DNA from: Parietaria judaica
Lineage: Eukaryota; Streptophyta; Magnoliopsida; Rosales; Urticaceae
NCBI GenBank assembly: GCA_954871525.1
Contig: OX940864.1
Location: forward strand, 14,006,001 to 14,070,000
Direction: 5' to 3'
DNA length: 64,000 nucleotides
The notes below the pieces were generated by a model that worked only from the letters and a program-made list of their open reading frames with translations, was not told where the DNA came from and did no database searches. Numbering within the stretch: position 1 is the stretch's first letter; each line of letters opens with the position of its first letter. The position numbers and the translations under genes were made by a program. Shown here piece after piece: positions 59,842 to 64,000 of the stretch.

Positions 59842-60932
59842 TTGGTGGATGTATACAGTTATAAAGGGAGCATGTCATAAAAACTTGTTCCATAAGTTTA
59901 ATTTTTTAAATTTTTTATTAGAGAAAATTGCGGTATATATTCTCATCTCTCAACTTATGAATATTAGTGCACATATATTTTTATGTTATTTTTTCTGCGG
60001 CGTATATCTTCAAGTTCTTAATTCGTTCTCATAATCGTGTAGACTGTAGACATTGAAGTTACGAATCATGGCGCCATGTCATCTTCATGTCCACGATATT
60101 CGTTGTCATGACACGTTAGTATCGTCCAACATCAGCATCCAACAGTGTTGATTGGACAATATTTTCTTAAAAATGATAGCTAGGTGTAAATTGTAAACGG
60201 TATTAGTAAATGATTTTTTTTATATAACACAACAAATTAATATAAAATTGTGGTTTTTTTTATTTAAGACATTGCTACTTTAAAAAAAAAAAAACGAGAA
60301 TACTAACGGTTGAATAGCAATATGATTCCAAAATATAATATAGCTTGCTAGTATAATATTGAATACACATTCAAAACTAATACTCGTGCTTAACATTATT
60401 TAGTTTCGTTTTTGCTTATTAATCAAATTTCAGAAAATTAAAAAAAATTGCTTTTTTTTTTTCAACGACTTAGATTTACTTGGGAATTAAGTTCTAATCA
60501 CTTAGAATTATGTATATATATACCATTGAAAATAAAATAAAATTGCCTTCATACATTTTGGATTCCAAGTTTTGTAGGAAAAATACGAGAGTCGGAAATT
60601 GAATTCTTAATATTTATAGGATTACTCGAGTTATATGGCTTCCACTAGAATAGCCACAACAATATGAGATTATGGCCATTGGTGGAGGATACCTCGGCCA
60701 TCCTTAGCATTCCTCTAGTAGACTATGATAAAAAGCACGAGATTATGTGATATTAGTCTACGAAAGGTAAATAATATTAGGTTAAAAGTGAATATCGAAT
60801 TGGTTTTACTTCGACGTTCGATCTCGGATCGATATACGCATCCGACAACGGTACATCTTGATAGAGTAAGATCTGGAAGGTCGCAACTCCTCCGATAGTT
60901 AAACAACACATGTGGAAGTTTGTAAAAAGGTA
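59842..60932. other. AT-rich spacer, nothing recognised
   Basis: No gene or bounded repeat. A frame at 60715-60990 (minus) has no known domain. Confidence 0.5.
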
Positions 60933-60940
60933 TTGTCAAC

Positions 60941-61434
60941 AAGGGGCGGAGCCAGAAAACTTCACAAAGGGAGGGCGAAAAAAAAGACAATAGTATAGAG
61001 TAAACTGCAAAATTAATTGCGTAACAATAATATGCATATAACTCTTTATTGTTTTAATGTGTGATATATAAATAATTATATATAATATCTCATGTCAATA
61101 TAGTAAGGATGGTAGATGAAAACACTTAATAAGGAGTTTTTTTTTTTTTTTTTGCAAATGTGATAGTTGGATGTCAATTGTTGTAATACAAATATCATTT
61201 AAAAGGCAATATATATATATATATATATAGCAATAGTAGGAATCGAACCTAAGTGGGGAATAATAGGTAAGAGAGTTAAAAAGTATGCTTCACACACACT
61301 GCACCATTGTGCTAAGTTAGTACAATTATGTAACTTTATTTATATATTACATATATTTACTATTGTATTTACAATTACGCCGGAATCAAGTGGGGGCGGC
61401 CGTCCCCGCTCGGCCCAATGTAGCTCCGGCCATG
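60941..61434. mobile_element. hAT-like element, TSD TTGTCAAC
   Basis: TTGTCAAC at 60933-60940 and 61435-61442 flanks a unit beginning AAGGGGCGGAGCCAG and ending GTAGCTCCGGCCATG, the GGCGGAGC-type terminus common in plants. It contains a tRNA-like SINE head (61229-61322) and an (AT)n tract. No transposase. Confidence 0.85.
61229..61322 (-). mobile_element. tRNA-like SINE head
   Basis: On the minus strand CTTAGCACAATGGTGCAGTG (A box) and TTAGGTTCGATTCCTACTAT (B box) are followed by an (AT)n tail at 61208-61228. It lies inside the hAT-like element 60941-61434. Confidence 0.55.
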
Positions 61435-61647
61435 TTGTCAACTTGTGTGGCGCTCTTTTGCCGATATATACAGACAGATACGTGATGCGCTTTTTGTCAT
61501 TTTGAGAATGGAATCATGCATTGTCTAGCTAAACTCGCAATTAAATTTATAGAATTGTTTGGGTGGAGTTTGATTCGCCGAGTGTTAAACTTTTACTTTT
61601 GAATGAATCAATTTGTAACGAAGGAGTCCCGACCCTTAGTTGGTATG

Positions 61648-62256
61648 TGTTGAGGGCGTTTCGTACACTCAACAATCACAAGATTACTCTTGTTCTTAAA
61701 GTAAATAGCTCGGTTTCTTTCGTTTATTAGCCAGGAAAAGATGGCGATTTGGTGTTGATAATATCGTAACTAATAAATTTACAAGTATTGCCCGTTTCTC
61801 TACAGGTCTTCAAAACCTCCCCCCTTCTAATGGGGTTCTCTCTTCCCTTTTATAGATTATATTTCCCTCAAACAGGTCAGTCTTCCGGCCTAAATTGGAG
61901 TCCCATCGGCCCATTCTCCCATATGCTTGGCAGAGCTCAGGTGTACCTCCCTCTTTTGCGTGGTTTAAGCTGACTGAGTTACTCCCGAGGTGGATAGGTG
62001 CGGCTAGGCATAGCCGCATTAAATGCTCGTCCCATCGAGGCCTGCTCAAGCATTAAATGCTTGTCCCATCTGTTAACACCTCTCGTCGCGCTAGCGTCTC
62101 CTCGACTCTCTTCTGTGCCGTCGACGCTTCATTGTGGCCCTCTCCTCGCTCGTACCGTCGATGCTTCTCCCCCTCTCTTTGCCTCGTCGTCCTGTCGCTC
62201 CTTCGAATGCCGCTTTACTATTGGTTGAGGGGATCCGACCGGATCCGACCTCAACA
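61648..62256 (-). mobile_element. Solo LTR, second copy of the 11881 family
   Basis: Read on the minus strand it starts TGTTGAGGTCGGATCCGG and ends GCCCTCAACA, with a TATA-like ATAATCTATAAAAGGG (plus coordinates about 61845-61860). Flanks GTATG and ATATG agree at four of five positions. It shares its start, a 'gcatttaatg' block and the TATA region with 11881-12659, but is clearly diverged. No internal retrotransposon sequence adjoins it. Confidence 0.75.
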
Positions 62257-62679
62257 ATATGCTTACTTCTCTGTTTCCGAGCCGCACACTGGTATAGGAA
62301 ACTCGAAAGATTTAATAAAATTAGTCTATCTTAAAAAAAAAAAAAATCCAGTCATTCTTAATTTCTTATACTATTTTTTGATACTTAAAAAGGACAACAA
62401 AATATTGGAAAAAATATATTCATGAGAAAGACCCGTGCCACGTGGCGCATCGAAACAAACTCGTACGAAGCCGAAAACTATATTACGATATTGCCCTCTC
62501 CCCTGCGGTCACGTCGACGTGTGGAGGGAAAAAAAGTTTGCATTCGCTCATCGAATTCTCGTTTCAACAAAAATAAATAAATAAAAATAAAAACACCGAA
62601 AACCACGTATTTCGCGTCTATCGAAACAGATTGTATCCAGAGAGAGAGAAGGAAGAAGACGACGACGACGACGACGACG
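62257..62679. promoter_or_regulatory. Upstream region and leader of EXO70A1
   Basis: It contains 'gtgccacgtggcgcatc' (CACGTG core at about 62438), a G-box-like site about 240 bases before the start codon, and a (GAC)n repeat (62658-62680) running into the ATG. The regulatory role is inferred from motif only. Confidence 0.4.
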
Positions 62680-63972
62680 ATGGGAGTTCCCAGGGCCATG
62701 GAGACTCTCAGCGAGCGAGCGGCTTCCATGAGAGAGTCGCTCCACAAGAGCCAGACCATCACCGATTCCATGGTCGCCATTCTCGGCTCCTTCGACTACC
62801 GCCTCTCCGCCCTCGAAACCGCCATGCGTCCCACTCAGGTTCATTGATCGATCATCGACTTCCACATTTTTTGTTTTGTTTTGAATTTCTGCGTAATGCG
62901 GAGAAATGCACATTTTGTTTGGTTGTGATTCTGATTGATTGGTTGAAATCGTGATCTCTCTGCTCATTTTGATATGGCGTTTCTGGTGATACTGTATAGA
63001 TAAGAACGCATGCGATTCGGAAAGCGCATGAGAATATTGACAAGGCGCTGAAGGCAGCGGATGTGATTTTGGCACAATTTGATCTCACTCGCAAGGTTAT
63101 CTCCATTATAATTCTGTTCATATATATATATATATATGCATATATATCTTCCTATCTTTTTGGGCGTAATTGTTTTTGAGTTTCAAAGCTTTTATGAGCG
63201 TCTGAAGGCAACTTTGGAGCTGTATGATTAGTCTTGAGAGAAGCTCAATGGAATACTTTGAAGCTGAAGATTGAATTCGACACTTCGGTTTCGTGAGAAT
63301 GATTGGCAATTCTTGGATTGATCCTCTGTTTTTATTTTTTTTGTTCACCATTTTCATTTCCATGATTTTAATGTGAACTGAAGGTAGTAAATTATGTTTG
63401 ATTTGAGATATTATATTTATTTACTTAAATATTCAGGCAGAGGCTAAGATCCTGAGAGGGCCGCACGAAGACCTCGAGAGCTACCTGGAAGCAATTGCTC
63501 AGCTGCGAAGCACTGTTCGGTTCTTTAGCAGCAACAAAAATCTTCGGAGCAGCGATGGAGTGCTTAATCATGCGAGTAACTTGCTTCTCAAGGCCATGTC
63601 GAAGCTAGACGACGAGTTCCAACAGCTTTTGGCTAATTACAGGTTTGTTTCAAGTTGATACCTTCTCTCTCAAGGATATGGTTCGAACTATTCCGTTCAT
63701 GTCGACGTGGTTTGAGCTTTTTCTTATAATTTCAGCAAGCCGGTTGAACCGGATCGCCTTTTTGATTGCCTACCAAACTCTCTGAGGCCGTCATCTTCAT
63801 CGTCTGGGCCGAAAAGCGACTCTAGTAGTAGAAGTGACCACAGCAAAAATTTAGAAGCTGCAATTTACAAACCGCTTACTCTGATCCCGCCCAGGGTTGT
63901 GCCATTGCTACACGATTTGGCCCAACAAATAGTTTTGGCGGGAAGTCCCCAAGAGTTACTAAGATCATACAG
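62680..63972 (+). CDS. EXO70A1: Exocyst subunit EXO70A1-type, 5' part (leaves the window on the right)
   Basis: EXO70 helps tether secretory vesicles to the plasma membrane in the exocyst complex. Four exons join in frame: 62680-62838, 63000-63095, 63437-63642 and 63736-63972, and a fourth donor (AG/GT) follows. The text is typical of plant EXO70A1: LHKSQTITDSMVAILGSFDY, RLSALETAMRPTQIRTHAIR, KAHENIDKALKAADVILAQF, GPHEDLESYLEAIAQLRST, KPVEPDRLFDCLPNSLRPSS and PPRVVPLLHDLAQQIVLAGS. About 232 of the usual ~640 residues are visible, the N-terminal coiled-coil part before the main Exo70 domain. The ATG is fixed by homology and by the untranslatable repeat upstream. The residues after RKAEAK are slightly divergent from Arabidopsis, so paralogue assignment within EXO70A is likely but not certain. 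Confidence 0.93.
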
Positions 63973-64000
63973 GTGATTATTCAGCATGATCTATTCTTGG

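Overview
This window is nuclear DNA from a flowering plant, most likely a eudicot. The evidence is AT-rich, transposon-filled intergenic sequence, short GT-AG introns, and proteins that match plant families throughout. I cannot name the species.

I can support seven genes or gene parts that look functional, and several broken ones. They are: the 5' end of the ribosome-biogenesis gene NSA2 (minus strand, leaving the left edge); a TMK-type leucine-rich-repeat receptor kinase (22206-25154, two exons); Mediator subunit 27 (30144-34155, minus, seven exons); an S-like ribonuclease T2 of the RNS2 type (35365-38829, nine exons including a 4-nt micro-exon); a DUF7138-type plant protein whose conserved C-terminus is lost to a one-base frameshift (42444-42959); a four-exon plant protein of unknown function (52804-54257); and the 5' end of an EXO70A1-type exocyst subunit gene (from 62680, leaving the right edge). 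MED27 and the ribonuclease are divergent neighbours. Otherwise the genes are unrelated housekeeping or signalling loci and do not form a pathway.

Broken gene pieces: exon 1 of cytosolic pyruvate kinase with a lost splice donor (1412-1624), exon 1 of a twin CX9C (CHCH) protein inside transposon-like sequence (3686-3826), the C-terminal part of a papain-like cysteine protease with in-frame stops (41167-41367), and two LINE fragments.

The rest is mostly transposable elements, many of which can be bounded exactly by target-site duplications (TSDs). There are two internally deleted hAT elements of one family (13187-15074 and 54980-57651) and a 302-bp relative (49783-50084); three hAT-like MITEs that begin TAGGGGTG; one hAT-like element with a GGCGGAGCC end; several foldback elements with 9-bp TSDs typical of Mutator-like elements; two solo LTRs of one family (11881-12659 and 61648-62256); a TRIM-like element inside the last MED27 intron; and several tRNA-derived SINEs. 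Two blocks are clearly nested: 15530-18186, and 54523-59100, where a Mutator-type foldback was split by a hAT element and a second foldback. A pair of related repeats (46342-49774 and 51205-52091) gives natural empty sites that prove a MITE insertion and a SINE insertion.

I found no new defence or metabolic system. The most notable observations are gene-structure oddities (an ATG-only coding exon, a 4-nt micro-exon, the DUF7138 frameshift) and the datable nested transposon history.
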